Shown: in pieces, positions 8,239 to 17,167 of the stretch | How positions within the stretch are numbered: the stretch's first letter is position 1 | Layout: the number at the start of each line of letters is the position of its first letter | NCBI GenBank assembly: GCA_044426085.1 | Contig: JAWXUU010000020.1 | Span: 1-25,124, forward strand | Source of the DNA: JAWXUU01 sp044426085 | GTDB lineage: Bacteria; Bacillota; Clostridia; Christensenellales; CAMQZB01 | Direction of reading: 5' to 3' | DNA: 25,124 bases | Made by a program: the position numbers and the translations under genes | Notes under the pieces: model-generated | What the model saw: only the letters and a program-made list of their open reading frames with translations | Told to the model about the DNA's origin: nothing | Database searches by the model: none

Positions 8239-9588
8239 TTATTCCCCTTGGGATTGCCCAGATAGTTCTTTTGATATTTCGCCGAGTTTTTCTTCGGTTA
8301 GCTTATATTTTTTCACAAAGATTGCAACTGCGAGAATCAATCCCATAACTGGTATCACTGTCATGATAACGCGCATACCAAGAAGGGTGCTCGCCGTTTG
8401 CGTTGTTGCGTTTATGTCTAGTTTGATTAAATCTATTCCAATACCTGCAATCAAGATTGAAATTGCAGAGGCAAGTTTAACCACGAATGTTTGCAAAGAA
8501 AACACTACGCTTTCGTTTCGCGTGCCGTTTTTCCATTCGCCATAGTCAACTGTGTCGGCAAGGAAAATTGTTGTGAGAACTGTTGCAAGACCAAACCCAA
8601 CGAAAATCACCACTGCGGAAATTGCAAGAAGGAACATGTTTGTGATATTGAGCGAGCCTAGCGCAAACAACATTGCATAACCCACCATTGCTGTTATTAT
8701 CGCGCTGATAAAAATCTGTTTTGTGCCGAATTTTTTTCTTAGCATTGGAAGCGACATCATTGATAAAATTTGTGCCACGCCACCAACTGTGCCAAACACG
8801 CCATAAAGTTCCTTTTGTCCGATATCAAATTGGAAGAAATAAATAGCCATGTTTTGCGTTAGATACAGCGCGGAATTGAAAACCACGATTGTGACAACAA
8901 CCACGAGTGCTTGATCGTTATGGATAAGTGAAGAGAACATCTCTTTCACCGTTGGTGTTTTGATGTTTGTTTCGCCTTTTTCTTTCACTGTGAGAACTGT
9001 TATTGCGATTGCGATAACAAACACGATTGCAACGCCAAGCGCGAGAAGGCGATAACCTTCCCTGTCGTTGCCACCGCCAAGAACTGTGACAAGCAAAAGT
9101 GCCACGCCGGTTGGGATTGCATACCCAAGCCCCGCACAACTTCTTGCGATAACAGAAATGCTTTCACGCTGTTTGCCCGCTGGTGCAATTGCGGGAATCA
9201 TTGACCAATATGGAATATCCATGATTGTATAGGTAACCCCCCACGCGAGATACACCGCAGAAAGATAAATCAAAAGTGCGTTGCCTTCAATAGATTCTGG
9301 CACAGCAAAAAGAAAATACAGAACAACTGCGTTTGTAAGCGTGCCCACGATAAGCCACGGACGGAACTTTCCTATTCGAGTTTTTGTTTTGCCAACAAGA
9401 ACCCCCATCATTGGGTCGTTGAACGCATCAAAAACACGCACCGCCATGAAAAGCACGCCGATAAATGTTGCACTGACGCCCAAAACTGTGTTGTAGTAGT
9501 TCATCAAAAAGCCTGCGACAAGCGCGTAGACCATATCTTTGCCCACAGCACCTATGCCGTAGCCAACTTTTACTTTTTTATCAATCAT
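8239..9588 (-). CDS. GPH-family sugar:cation symporter (MelB-like)
   Basis: 449 residues, about 12 membrane helices. The helix I motif GYGIGAVGKD and helix II RVFDAFNDPMMG place acidic residues Asp18, Asp54 and Asp58 and Arg51 where MelB has its cation- and sugar-binding set (D19, D55, D59, R52); KTRIGKFRPW is the usual cytoplasmic loop signature. GPH symporters take up melibiose, lactose, raffinose or other glycosides with Na+, Li+ or H+. Being between a beta- and an alpha-galactosidase, it most likely imports galactosides (inference). A TAAGGG ribosome site precedes the start. The 186-bp gap upstream is filled by the tandem hairpin repeats; the next gene begins 3 bp after its stop. Confidence 0.92.
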   Translation of the reverse strand: MIDKKVKVGYGIGAVGKDMVYALVAGFLMNYYNTVLGVSATFIGVLFMAVRVFDAFNDPMMGVLVGKTKTRIGKFRPWLIVGTLTNAVVLYFLFAVPESIEGNALLIYLSAVYLAWGVTYTIMDIPYWSMIPAIAPAGKQRESISVIARSCAGLGYAIPTGVALLLVTVLGGGNDREGYRLLALGVAIVFVIAIAITVLTVKEKGETNIKTPTVKEMFSSLIHNDQALVVVVTIVVFNSALYLTQNMAIYFFQFDIGQKELYGVFGTVGGVAQILSMMSLPMLRKKFGTKQIFISAIITAMVGYAMLFALGSLNITNMFLLAISAVVIFVGFGLATVLTTIFLADTVDYGEWKNGTRNESVVFSLQTFVVKLASAISILIAGIGIDLIKLDINATTQTASTLLGMRVIMTVIPVMGLILAVAIFVKKYKLTEEKLGEISKELSGQSQGE

Positions 9589-9600
9589 TTTCCCTTACCC

Positions 9601-9767
9601 TATTTCGCGATTTTGTCGCGTTTTTATTTGCGATTTTCGTCGCGTTTTTATTTCGCGATTTTGTCGCGGTTTTATTTGCGATTTCGTCGCGTTTTTATTT
9701 CGCGATTTTGTCGCGTTTTTATTTTACGATTTCGTCGCGTTTTTACTTCGCGATTTTGTCGCGTTTT
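9601..9767. repeat. Seven-unit tandem repeat of ~24 bp, each unit a small hairpin, between two operon genes
   Basis: Seven consecutive units of 23-24 bp start at 9601, 9625, 9649, 9673, 9696, 9720 and 9744. They alternate between two versions: one with CGCGATTTTGTCGCG (5-bp stem CGCGA/TCGCG, 5-base loop) and one with a slightly shorter stem (GCGA...TCGC), so there is a higher-order period near 48 bp. The array starts 8 bp after the beta-galactosidase stop and ends next to the symporter ribosome site, so it occupies the whole intercistronic gap. In the mRNA it would form a row of seven hairpins. Without spacers it is not a CRISPR. Confidence 0.9.
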
Positions 9768-9774
9768 ATCATCA

Positions 9775-12126
9775 TTATTTTTCTTTTATTTGGAATTCAA
9801 CAGTCACTGCTTCTGCACTGCCCGATGTGATTTCAAGCTTTGCACTGCCGTATTTGTGGGCAGTTTTCACATATGTTGCAACACCGCCACCGATGGCACA
9901 AACGGATTTTTCGCCGATGATTTCGCAGTCGCCCGTGATGTTGAAGTTCACGACACCTTGATAGTATGGCAAAATTTCGCCGTTTTGGTTTGTGATTTCC
10001 ACGCGGACTGTGGCAACATCGTAGCCGTTTTCTTCGCATAGGACTGTTGTGTCTGGCGAAACTTTCAACACCACTTTGTTTGTGGCTGTTTTTTCGCAAA
10101 CTTTAACAACTTTATCGTTTTTGATAGCTTCGAATTTATACGTCGTGGCTTTTCCGCCCCAGTTGCCGATATATTCCGAATATAGGCGGAAACCTTCTGC
10201 GAGAGTCATTTTTTCAAGCAGAGAAAGTTTCAAAACTTTAAACTTGATTTTAAGTGGTAGATTGTTTTGACCATACTTTGCAACTGCGCGCAAAACAAGC
10301 TTGATTTCTTCTGCATCTTTATATGAAAATTTTTCATATTTTTCCATGAGTTCACCAATCAAATCATCGATTAAAATCGGTGGGTGTGGCATGTTTTGAA
10401 ACTGATCTTTATTTGGATGGAAATCCCGCACGAATTCATTATTTTTATAAAGTTTGATATAGTCCGCGTTGGTAAATGCGTAAATTTCGGGAATATTCCC
10501 GCCCGCGTGCTCGCCGATATCCATGGAAGAACTGATTTCAAGAACGTCGCAGTTTTCAGATTGGCTTTGATAAACACTTGAAGCAAGCTTTGGAATTCTG
10601 AACATGTTCATAACGCCGTGATGACAAATTTTGTCGCCACTGCCGAAGTCTTTATGGGTGTTATAATCGAACATACACCACCCAAAACCGCCTGTTATAT
10701 CGTCGTGTTTATAAAGCGATTGCAACACGTTTGCATGGCGTTTTGCGTGCTCAAGACGATGACTTTCGCTGTCGAACGCTTTGGTTGGGAACATGTGACC
10801 GTTATATTCGCTGACGAGATACGACGCATTTTTTGCGTGTGTCACTTTTGATTTTTGTTCCAAGCCAGCGTTGTTTCCCGTGTGGGAGAAATCGTTATAT
10901 GTGTAGACATCTTCAAGCAGATTGCTGTTCTTTATAAACCTGACACCGCCCGTTTGGCGTGTTTTATCGAGGGTGTGAATAACCCTGTTTGTGTTTTTAT
11001 ATAGGTTGTTATCATCTTGTGATTCGTTGATTCTTGCGCCCCACAAAATTATCGATGGGTGATTGCGATTTTGCATTACCATATCGATTGTGTTTTGCAC
11101 CGCAACTTTTTTCCAATCGCTGTCGCCAATGTGTTGCCAGCCTGGGATTTCGGTGAAAACCAAAAGCCCGATTTCGTCGCACCTATCAAGGAAGTGTTTT
11201 GATTGTGGATAGTGCGATGTGCGAACTGCGTTCACACCGAGTTCAAATTTCAAAATATCCGCATCAAGCTGTTGCGGGCGCTTTGGCATTGCATAGCCAA
11301 CGTATGGATATGATTGGTGACGATTCAGCCCAACAAGCTTGATTTTTTCGCCGTTGAGATAGAAGCCGTTTGATTGAAACAGCACATGGCGGAAACCAAA
11401 AGTTGTAACTTTTTCGTCGATTGTGATACTTCCGTGTTTAAGCTTTGTTTTCAGCTGATAGCAAACTGGGTTATCAAGATTCCATGTTTCGGCTTCTTCA
11501 TAGGTGTAGGAAACTGATTCTTTTTGGGCTTTCACATTCACGCATGCGAGATATTGCCATTCCAATTCGCCTTTTTTTCTTATTGAATAATGCAGTGTTG
11601 TGTCGCTGAACACACCTTCGATTTCGAAATCAAAGGCTAGTTTTTTATCTTTAGCCATAACAAACACGTCGCTTATATATCTGGGTTCTTTTATTTCAAG
11701 ATAAACTTCGCGATATATTCCGCCGTAGGTTAAAAAGTCGATAACGTTTCCAAACGGAGGGATGTTGCTGTTTTCCTTGGAATCGACTTCCACGGTGATT
11801 TTATTTTGCGCGCCAAATTTCAGGTGTTGCGAAAGTTCGACAGTGAATGCTGTGTATCCGCCCTTATGCCCTTCCACAAAGACGTCGTTCACATACACGT
11901 TCGCAACGTGAGCCACCCCTTCAAAGGTTATAAAAACGCGTTTATCAAACCAATCGTCGTCGGCAAAAATGGTCTTTTCATAAACACTTTCAAACTGATA
12001 AATACCCTCGTCGAAATAATTGAGCGGAGTTTGCACGTTTGTGTGCGGAAGTCTTATTTCAAGTTTTTCCGAATCACCTTTTTTTGCAAAAAGCCAGTCG
12101 TTATTTATGTATATTCTATCACTCAT
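9775..12126 (-). CDS. Beta-galactosidase, glycoside hydrolase family 2
   Basis: 783 residues. A sugar-binding jelly-roll (about 1-150), an Ig-like domain (about 155-250) and a TIM barrel (about 255-530) are followed by C-terminal beta domains. Barrel signatures: GLNRHQSYPYVG (266-277), VRTSHYPQS (301-309), LWGARINES (361-369) with acid/base Glu368, and YLVSEYNGH with nucleophile Glu440. This is the shorter GH2 lineage (about 800 residues) rather than the 1,020-residue LacZ. GH2 also holds beta-glucuronidases and other activities; the neighbours argue for beta-galactoside hydrolysis. There is no signal peptide, so it is cytosolic. It is first in the operon, with AAGGGG before the start and a near-consensus promoter upstream. 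Confidence 0.9.
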   Translation of the reverse strand: MSDRIYINNDWLFAKKGDSEKLEIRLPHTNVQTPLNYFDEGIYQFESVYEKTIFADDDWFDKRVFITFEGVAHVANVYVNDVFVEGHKGGYTAFTVELSQHLKFGAQNKITVEVDSKENSNIPPFGNVIDFLTYGGIYREVYLEIKEPRYISDVFVMAKDKKLAFDFEIEGVFSDTTLHYSIRKKGELEWQYLACVNVKAQKESVSYTYEEAETWNLDNPVCYQLKTKLKHGSITIDEKVTTFGFRHVLFQSNGFYLNGEKIKLVGLNRHQSYPYVGYAMPKRPQQLDADILKFELGVNAVRTSHYPQSKHFLDRCDEIGLLVFTEIPGWQHIGDSDWKKVAVQNTIDMVMQNRNHPSIILWGARINESQDDNNLYKNTNRVIHTLDKTRQTGGVRFIKNSNLLEDVYTYNDFSHTGNNAGLEQKSKVTHAKNASYLVSEYNGHMFPTKAFDSESHRLEHAKRHANVLQSLYKHDDITGGFGWCMFDYNTHKDFGSGDKICHHGVMNMFRIPKLASSVYQSQSENCDVLEISSSMDIGEHAGGNIPEIYAFTNADYIKLYKNNEFVRDFHPNKDQFQNMPHPPILIDDLIGELMEKYEKFSYKDAEEIKLVLRAVAKYGQNNLPLKIKFKVLKLSLLEKMTLAEGFRLYSEYIGNWGGKATTYKFEAIKNDKVVKVCEKTATNKVVLKVSPDTTVLCEENGYDVATVRVEITNQNGEILPYYQGVVNFNITGDCEIIGEKSVCAIGGGVATYVKTAHKYGSAKLEITSGSAEAVTVEFQIKEK

Positions 12127-12155
12127 GATACTTCCCCTTATGGCTATTATCTATC

Positions 12156-12184
12156 ATCATACCACGCAATTTGTACTCTGTCAA
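12156..12184 (-). promoter_or_regulatory. Strong sigma-A promoter of the galactoside operon
   Basis: Minus strand TTGACA (12179-12184, perfect), 17-bp spacer, TATGAT (12156-12161). It lies 29 bp upstream of the beta-galactosidase ATG, which leaves a short leader. Confidence 0.85.
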
Positions 12185-12186
12185 CA

Positions 12187-12226
12187 TGCATTTAAATAAA
12201 ATTGCATATATTTTGATGATTTTGCA
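12187..12226. promoter_or_regulatory. Candidate regulator-binding repeats upstream of the galactoside promoter
   Basis: Directly upstream of the -35 box are TGCATTTAAATAAAATTGCA (12187-12206), an imperfect palindrome, and a second TGCA-bounded A/T-rich block ending at 12226 and sharing its left TGCA. The position suits an activator or repressor of the LacI or AraC type, but no regulator gene is present in the window. A low-complexity coincidence is possible. Confidence 0.3.
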
Positions 12227-12255
12227 TTAAGTTTCTTGCTTTTGCCAAAAAAGAA

Positions 12256-12284
12256 AAAACTGCACGTTTTTGCCGTGCAGTTTT
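12256..12284 (-). terminator. Terminator of the GLUG surface protein gene
   Basis: Perfect 11-bp stem AAAACTGCACG (12256-12266) with CGTGCAGTTTT (12274-12284), 7-base loop, flanked by A/T runs, 28 bp beyond the gene's stop. Confidence 0.88.
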
Positions 12285-12311
12285 GATTAGCTGTTTTATT
12301 TGTTTTGGGTT

Positions 12312-14858
12312 TTATTCTTTATTGCTTTTCTTTTTATAGATAACATAGCCAGCACCGCCACAAACTGCGATTACAATCAGAATCCACCATGGGAAAGAAC
12401 TTCCTGAAGAGGTTTCTTCACTTTCTGGAACGACTGGAGTTATTGTTGCCGTTGGAGTCTCTGTTGCACTTGGCGAAACAGTTGCTTCTGGAGTCACAGT
12501 TGCTTCTGGAGTCACAGTTGCTTCTGGGATTTCAACTTCTTCGCTTGAAGCTCCGCCAACTGTGTAGGCGCTAGAAATTGTTATACCGCTAGAATTTGAA
12601 GATGATGGTTCAACCACTGCCACTGTTGAATATGCAATTGCATATGTTGAATAGTTTTTGCTGTATATTGTGATTGAAGTTCTTTCGCTGTTGACAACGA
12701 AATAATCATAATCGTATGACTCATCATAGCTATCTTTTTCAACCAACGCTTCTGTCACTTCATCGTGGGTTCTGATGATTGAATAAGTTGGCATTCCGCA
12801 CAATTCTTCTGGCAAAAGGATTTCTATTCCGAGTGGAGCACTTAGAGTTGAAAGTTCTATTGGATCGCCAGCTACGCCATCTTCTGTCACGGTTTTTTCA
12901 ATTGTAATTTCAAAAACTAGTGCTACTTCTGTGTCACTTTCAGCTGCTATTTCTTCAATATCTGATTTGTTGCTGTAATCTTCTTTTTCGTCTTGTTCAA
13001 CTTTCACGAGGATTTCAACGCTCTTGCCGTCCATAACATCACCATCTGTATATGTATCAAGATTTGAAACCACGACATCTGAAACGCTTCCCAAAACTTC
13101 AACTTTAGTGTTTAGATCGCCAAATTTGCAACCTTTGGTTACATCATCATTGCCAACGATAACAGTTGAAGTTATCACACTTCCGTCGCCACTTGTGAAC
13201 ACCACGTTATATGTGCCCGCAGGAACTAAAACAAAAGAATAACTTGCATTGCCACTTTCATCAACTACGGCTTGTAATGTTCTGTATGTTGTGTTGCCGA
13301 TAACAAGCTCGATTGTAACTTTTGCACTCCCACCAAAATAATCTTTGTCTGTCGATGCACCAGTAATTTCACCACTGATTGAATAATATGTGCTAGTTAC
13401 ACCAAATTCTGCAGGTGCATTGTTCACAGCGTAGCTTTCGCTTTCAATCCAAGTATTGAGAATGTACAGATTATTTGTGTATGCATTCAGCGCATCAACA
13501 AGATTGCTGTATGTTTCTTCGTCAACTGTGAATGAATCACCGTCGCCATCGAAAGTTGTGTTGTTTGAAGCTGAGCTACCGGTATCTTCATCACCAATAA
13601 GCTGCTTAGTTGATGTGACATCAGCATCATTAGCAGTCACAATCACACCGCTATAGACATAACAATTGGAAATTTCTCCACCACAACACCAAGCAACGAT
13701 GCCACCTACGTAGGTTTCGCCTGAAACATCACCCGTATTGTAGCAGTTTGCCACTATTGTTGAGCCTTCAATATCTCCCGCAATACCACCAACACAGGCA
13801 TAGCCTCCTGAAGTGCTTTCGCCGGAAACATCGCCTGTGTTATAGCAGTTTATAATTGAACCGCTGGTATCAACAAAACCTGCAATACCGCCGACAAAAT
13901 TGTTTCCACCACTTTTCGCAGTTACACTTCCAGTGTTATAACAGTTGATTACTGTACCTTGTGAAAACTCACCAACAACACCACCTACGCGAGCATAACC
14001 TGTACTAGAATTTTCTGCAGTCACACTGCATGAGTTGTAGCAATTTTCGATAAGTGAACCCGATGCAGTGCAATATCCAATAATGCCACCCGCTTTCGCT
14101 GCGTTTTCCGCAGTTGTAGATATAGACTCAATTTGTCCACTTATGCTAACGTTGTGCACTACGACATTAGCACCACCACCAACTATACCACCGACATAAA
14201 TATTGCCACTGTTTGACGCTGTTATGTCAGCTTCAACAACATTCAAGTTTTTAATTGTCCCACTAGAGTAAATACCGCCAACATATCCAAAAAGACCTAC
14301 GTAAACAGTGGTTGTATCATATTCAGAATCAATATAAAGTCCAGTAATTGTGTGATTGTCACCGTCGAATGTGCCTTTGAAAGAATATGTAGTAGAAGTA
14401 TGTCCAATTGGTGTCCATTTGTTAAGGTTTTCGCCATCTGCATCTGCCCAATTTTCGATTGATGTATCGTTCAGCACAATATCCGCTGTTAGCGTGATTG
14501 TTTTGCCTTCAAAATTGACAGCATCTTCATAACTTTGTTCTGCTGTGCCGTTCACCAAACTTGCAAGGCCTGCTAGCTGTGCTGCGGTGCTGATTTCGTA
14601 GGTTGTATCTTCGGTATAATCTGTATACCAAGTTGTATCAACATCAGTGCCGTTCCATGCTGTGTCGGCGATTGTGATTTTTTCAGCAACTTCCACTGCT
14701 ATTTCTTCCACTGTTTGCGTTTCAACTGTTGGTTTTTCAGCTGTGTAAGAATATTGGACTGATTCACCACAGCCCGCAAAAAGGGTGAGCGAAAGTGCAA
14801 TCAACATTACTATTGATATTGCTTTTCTCGCTTGTTTGCTAGAATTAAATTTTTTCAT
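12312..14858 (-). CDS. Large GLUG-repeat surface lipoprotein with C-terminal membrane anchor
   Basis: 848 residues from the ATG at 14858, chosen because GGAGGT precedes it; an ATG five codons earlier would lie upstream of that site. A lipoprotein signal peptide ends in LFAGC with Cys30 as the lipid-modified residue. Residues from about 85 carry ISTAAQLAGLASLVNG and GTFDGDNHTITGLYI, followed by about seven GLUG-like repeats (patterns such as VGGIAG...I.NCYNTG.V), a right-handed beta-helix-like module of extracellular proteins. Then come beta-sandwich-like regions, a Pro/Thr/Glu linker with tandem TPEATV units (18-bp DNA repeats near 12481-12530) and a final membrane helix WWILIVIAVCGGAGYVIY with a lysine tail. 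No LPxTG is seen. GLUG proteins bind or process host or polymer surfaces; the ligand is unknown. Confidence 0.85.
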   Translation of the reverse strand: MKKFNSSKQARKAISIVMLIALSLTLFAGCGESVQYSYTAEKPTVETQTVEEIAVEVAEKITIADTAWNGTDVDTTWYTDYTEDTTYEISTAAQLAGLASLVNGTAEQSYEDAVNFEGKTITLTADIVLNDTSIENWADADGENLNKWTPIGHTSTTYSFKGTFDGDNHTITGLYIDSEYDTTTVYVGLFGYVGGIYSSGTIKNLNVVEADITASNSGNIYVGGIVGGGANVVVHNVSISGQIESISTTAENAAKAGGIIGYCTASGSLIENCYNSCSVTAENSSTGYARVGGVVGEFSQGTVINCYNTGSVTAKSGGNNFVGGIAGFVDTSGSIINCYNTGDVSGESTSGGYACVGGIAGDIEGSTIVANCYNTGDVSGETYVGGIVAWCCGGEISNCYVYSGVIVTANDADVTSTKQLIGDEDTGSSASNNTTFDGDGDSFTVDEETYSNLVDALNAYTNNLYILNTWIESESYAVNNAPAEFGVTSTYYSISGEITGASTDKDYFGGSAKVTIELVIGNTTYRTLQAVVDESGNASYSFVLVPAGTYNVVFTSGDGSVITSTVIVGNDDVTKGCKFGDLNTKVEVLGSVSDVVVSNLDTYTDGDVMDGKSVEILVKVEQDEKEDYSNKSDIEEIAAESDTEVALVFEITIEKTVTEDGVAGDPIELSTLSAPLGIEILLPEELCGMPTYSIIRTHDEVTEALVEKDSYDESYDYDYFVVNSERTSITIYSKNYSTYAIAYSTVAVVEPSSSNSSGITISSAYTVGGASSEEVEIPEATVTPEATVTPEATVSPSATETPTATITPVVPESEETSSGSSFPWWILIVIAVCGGAGYVIYKKKSNKE

Positions 14859-14923
14859 AATACCTCCATACATAATAATTGTATATGTATTTTTTTTGAT
14901 TTTGTGCCATATTATTGCAACTT

Positions 14924-14950
14924 ATTATATTAACTTACAAACTTTGTCGC
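14924..14950 (-). promoter_or_regulatory. Putative promoter of the surface lipoprotein gene
   Basis: Minus strand TATAAT (14924-14929) with a poor -35 (GCGACA, 14945-14950) at 15-bp spacing, 66 bp upstream of the ATG. The weak -35 and short spacing suggest the promoter may need help from upstream sequence. The rest of the 312-bp gap 14859-15170 holds only the C tract and the ABC exporter terminator. Confidence 0.4.
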
Positions 14951-14994
14951 AGTTGATAAATCGCTAGCACGCATCTACACATTGTAAGTCTACA

Positions 14995-15004
14995 CCCCCC
15001 CCCC
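14995..15004. repeat. Homopolymer of ten C upstream of the surface lipoprotein gene
   Basis: C10 in otherwise A/T-rich intergenic DNA, 137 bp upstream of the surface protein start and about 45 bp beyond its putative -35 box. Such tracts are prone to slipped-strand length change. A sequencing or assembly artefact in the exact count is possible. Confidence 0.7.
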
Positions 15005-15097
15005 GAAAAAATCAAGGGATTTTGTGGGGTAAAATAAAATAGACGCCACTTGGCACAATTAGCACTTTTCTTATCGGATTTTTTTGGGCATAATAAA

Positions 15098-15134
15098 AAA
15101 ACTGCAAGAAAAATCAACTATTTCCTGCAGTTTT
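15098..15134 (-). terminator. Terminator of the ABC exporter gene
   Basis: 14-base arms (15098-15111 and 15121-15134) pair with a single mismatch around a 9-base loop, with A/T runs on both sides, 36 bp beyond the stop. Confidence 0.8.
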
Positions 15135-15170
15135 GCTTTTATATATTACGTTTTTATTTGTTTTGGGTTT

Positions 15171-16952
15171 TTATTCTGTCATTTCTTTATACGCGCTGTA
15201 TAGGTTGTGATAGATTCCGCCTTTTGACATTAATTCTTTATGCGTGCCTTGTTCTTCCACGCCTTTATCTGTTAGAACCAATATCAAGCCTGCGTTTTTG
15301 ATTGTTGTGAGTCTGTGGGCGATTGTGAAAGTTGTTCTGCCTTTTGAAAGTGCTTCAAGGGATGATTGAACCAATCTTTCGCTTTCGTTATCCAGTGCGG
15401 ATGTCGCTTCATCCAAAATCAAAATCGGTGGATTTTTTAGGAATGCCCTCGCGATTGAAATTCTTTGTTTTTGTCCGCCGGAAAGTTTCACGCCACGCTC
15501 GCCAACATATGTGTCGTAGCCGTCTTTTAGTTCGCAAATAAAATCGTGCGCGCCCGCAAGTTTTGCTGATTCAATCACTTCTTCACGAGTTGCGCCAACT
15601 TTGCCATATTCGATGTTTTGATAAACTGTGCCACCAAAAAGATAGACATCTTGTTGAACAAACCCGATTTCTTTTCGCAATGATTGCATTGTGAGTTCGC
15701 GAACGTCGTGTCCGTCCACTTTTATGCTTCCGCCCGTCACATCATAGAACCTTGGGATAAGGTTGCAAAGGGTTGTTTTTCCGCCACCTGATGGACCGAC
15801 AAGCGCTACGTTTTCGCCACTTTTTATCTTTAGATTTATCTTAGACAAAACTTCCGTTTCGCCGTCGCTATAACAAAATGAAACGTCTTCAAAATCGATA
15901 TCGCCCTTCGCTTTGCCAAGCTCAACTGCGTTTTCGTCGTCTTGAATTTCCGGCTGGATATCCATGATTTCAAAAAATCTTTCAACGCCCGTCACACCGC
16001 GCTGGAATTGCTCGGTGAACTGAACCACTCTTCTTATTGATTCGATAAGTGTTGCAACAAAAAGTAGGAATGCGGAAAAATCCGCCACATTGATTGAACC
16101 GTTCATCATTGCAATCGCACCGCCAACAACAACCACGCAATACATAAGTCCGTCGAAAAGTCTGTTTGTTGCTTCAAAACCGCCCATGATTGTGTAGGAC
16201 CGCTTTTTGATTGCTAGGAAAATGCTGTTGTTTTCTTTGAACTTTTCAATTTCCACTTCTTCCGCGCCAAATGATTTCACCACGCGGATACCAAGTAAGC
16301 TGTCTTCCACTTGCGCGTTGATTTCGCCAACTTGCACGCGTTGTTTTCTGAAAATCGCTTTCATCTTTTTGTTGAACTTGCACGCAACATAAAGCATGAT
16401 TGGAACTACGATAAAAATTAGCAATGTGAGTGGCACGTTGATTGTGCAGAGTATTATAAATGTTCCTAGTATTTTCACAAACGCTATGAAATATTCTTCA
16501 GGACAGTGGTGGGCAAATTCCGTCACGTCGAAAAGATCCGTTGTGATTCGCGCCATAAGTTGACCCACTTTTGTTTCGCTGTAGAACCCAAACGACATTT
16601 CTTGCATGTGGCGAAAAAGATCCTCACGCATGTCTGTTTCCATTCGTGAGCCCATGATGTGCCCCACCGATGCCATAAAATACGTGCCAAATGCGTCAAG
16701 CAGACGCAAAAACATATAAAACCCACCAAGCGTGAGCACCATTTGCAATGTTAAACTTTCAAAGTCGTATAATGCGGTGTTGGTGATTTCGCGCACTATC
16801 ATCGGAAGCACCAACGCACACCCCGTTGTGAGTGCCGCGCACAGCAAATCCGCAATCAATATGCCTTTATATTTCACGAAATAAGGCGCAAACCTGACCA
16901 TCACTCCCCTTCGCTTATTTCTTTCTGTTTTATTTTCCTTTACGTTTTCCAT
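15171..16952 (-). CDS. ABC exporter, fused membrane and ATPase domains (MsbA/LmrA type)
   Basis: 593 residues from the ATG at 16952, preceded by GGAGGA; longer in-frame starts add an unlikely 40-residue leader. An ABC type-1 membrane domain with six helices (about 20-310) is joined to one ATPase domain: Walker A GPSGGGKTT (386-394), signature LSGGQ (490-494), Walker B ILILDEATS (Asp514, Glu515) and the switch His546. All catalytic residues are present, so a homodimer should be active. Such half-transporters export lipids, peptides or drugs. Partner genes are absent (monocistronic, own promoter and terminator), which points to a homodimer; substrate unknown. It sits directly upstream of the surface lipoprotein gene but is separated from it by a terminator. 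Confidence 0.93.
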   Translation of the reverse strand: MENVKENKTERNKRRGVMVRFAPYFVKYKGILIADLLCAALTTGCALVLPMIVREITNTALYDFESLTLQMVLTLGGFYMFLRLLDAFGTYFMASVGHIMGSRMETDMREDLFRHMQEMSFGFYSETKVGQLMARITTDLFDVTEFAHHCPEEYFIAFVKILGTFIILCTINVPLTLLIFIVVPIMLYVACKFNKKMKAIFRKQRVQVGEINAQVEDSLLGIRVVKSFGAEEVEIEKFKENNSIFLAIKKRSYTIMGGFEATNRLFDGLMYCVVVVGGAIAMMNGSINVADFSAFLLFVATLIESIRRVVQFTEQFQRGVTGVERFFEIMDIQPEIQDDENAVELGKAKGDIDFEDVSFCYSDGETEVLSKINLKIKSGENVALVGPSGGGKTTLCNLIPRFYDVTGGSIKVDGHDVRELTMQSLRKEIGFVQQDVYLFGGTVYQNIEYGKVGATREEVIESAKLAGAHDFICELKDGYDTYVGERGVKLSGGQKQRISIARAFLKNPPILILDEATSALDNESERLVQSSLEALSKGRTTFTIAHRLTTIKNAGLILVLTDKGVEEQGTHKELMSKGGIYHNLYSAYKEMTE

Positions 16953-16974
16953 ATATCTTCCTCCATACCATACT

Positions 16975-17003
16975 ATTATACATATAGAAAAATCACCTTG
17001 CAA
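16975..17003 (-). promoter_or_regulatory. Sigma-A promoter of the ABC exporter
   Basis: Minus strand TTGCAA (16998-17003), 17-bp spacer, extended -10 TGTATAAT with hexamer TATAAT at 16975-16980, 22 bp upstream of the ATG. Confidence 0.75.
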
Positions 17004-17033
17004 GCGTTTTTGTGTGGTAAAGTGAAAATAAAT

Positions 17034-17080
17034 AAAAAGACTTGAATTTTTGATGCGCACATCATTTTCCAAGTCTTTTT
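17034..17080 (-). terminator. Terminator of the small membrane-protein operon
   Basis: 11-bp arms AAAAAGACTTG (17034-17044) and CAAGTCTTTTT (17070-17080), with an inner TGATG...CATCA stem in the loop. It lies 88 bp past the last gene of the operon. Confidence 0.75.
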
Positions 17081-17167
17081 GATTTTTTGTTTTTTTGTTT
17101 TAATTATGCGTGTTTGATTTTGTGACACCGCGTTTTGTTGCTGGCGTAGGCATTTTTATTTCGTTTG

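Noticed and set aside
9601..9767. CRISPR array
   Set aside because: The repeats are contiguous with no unique spacers, units are 23-24 bp and no cas genes are present.
9613..10041. 142-codon plus-strand frame across the hairpin repeats (repeating RFYLRF-type peptide)
   Set aside because: The units are mostly 24 bp, so one frame stays open by arithmetic; the rest of the frame is antisense to the beta-galactosidase gene and there is no supporting ribosome site.
12389..12574. 61-codon plus-strand leucine-rich frame (LLLESQLLLESQ)
   Set aside because: Antisense shadow of the TPEATV repeats at the end of the surface lipoprotein.
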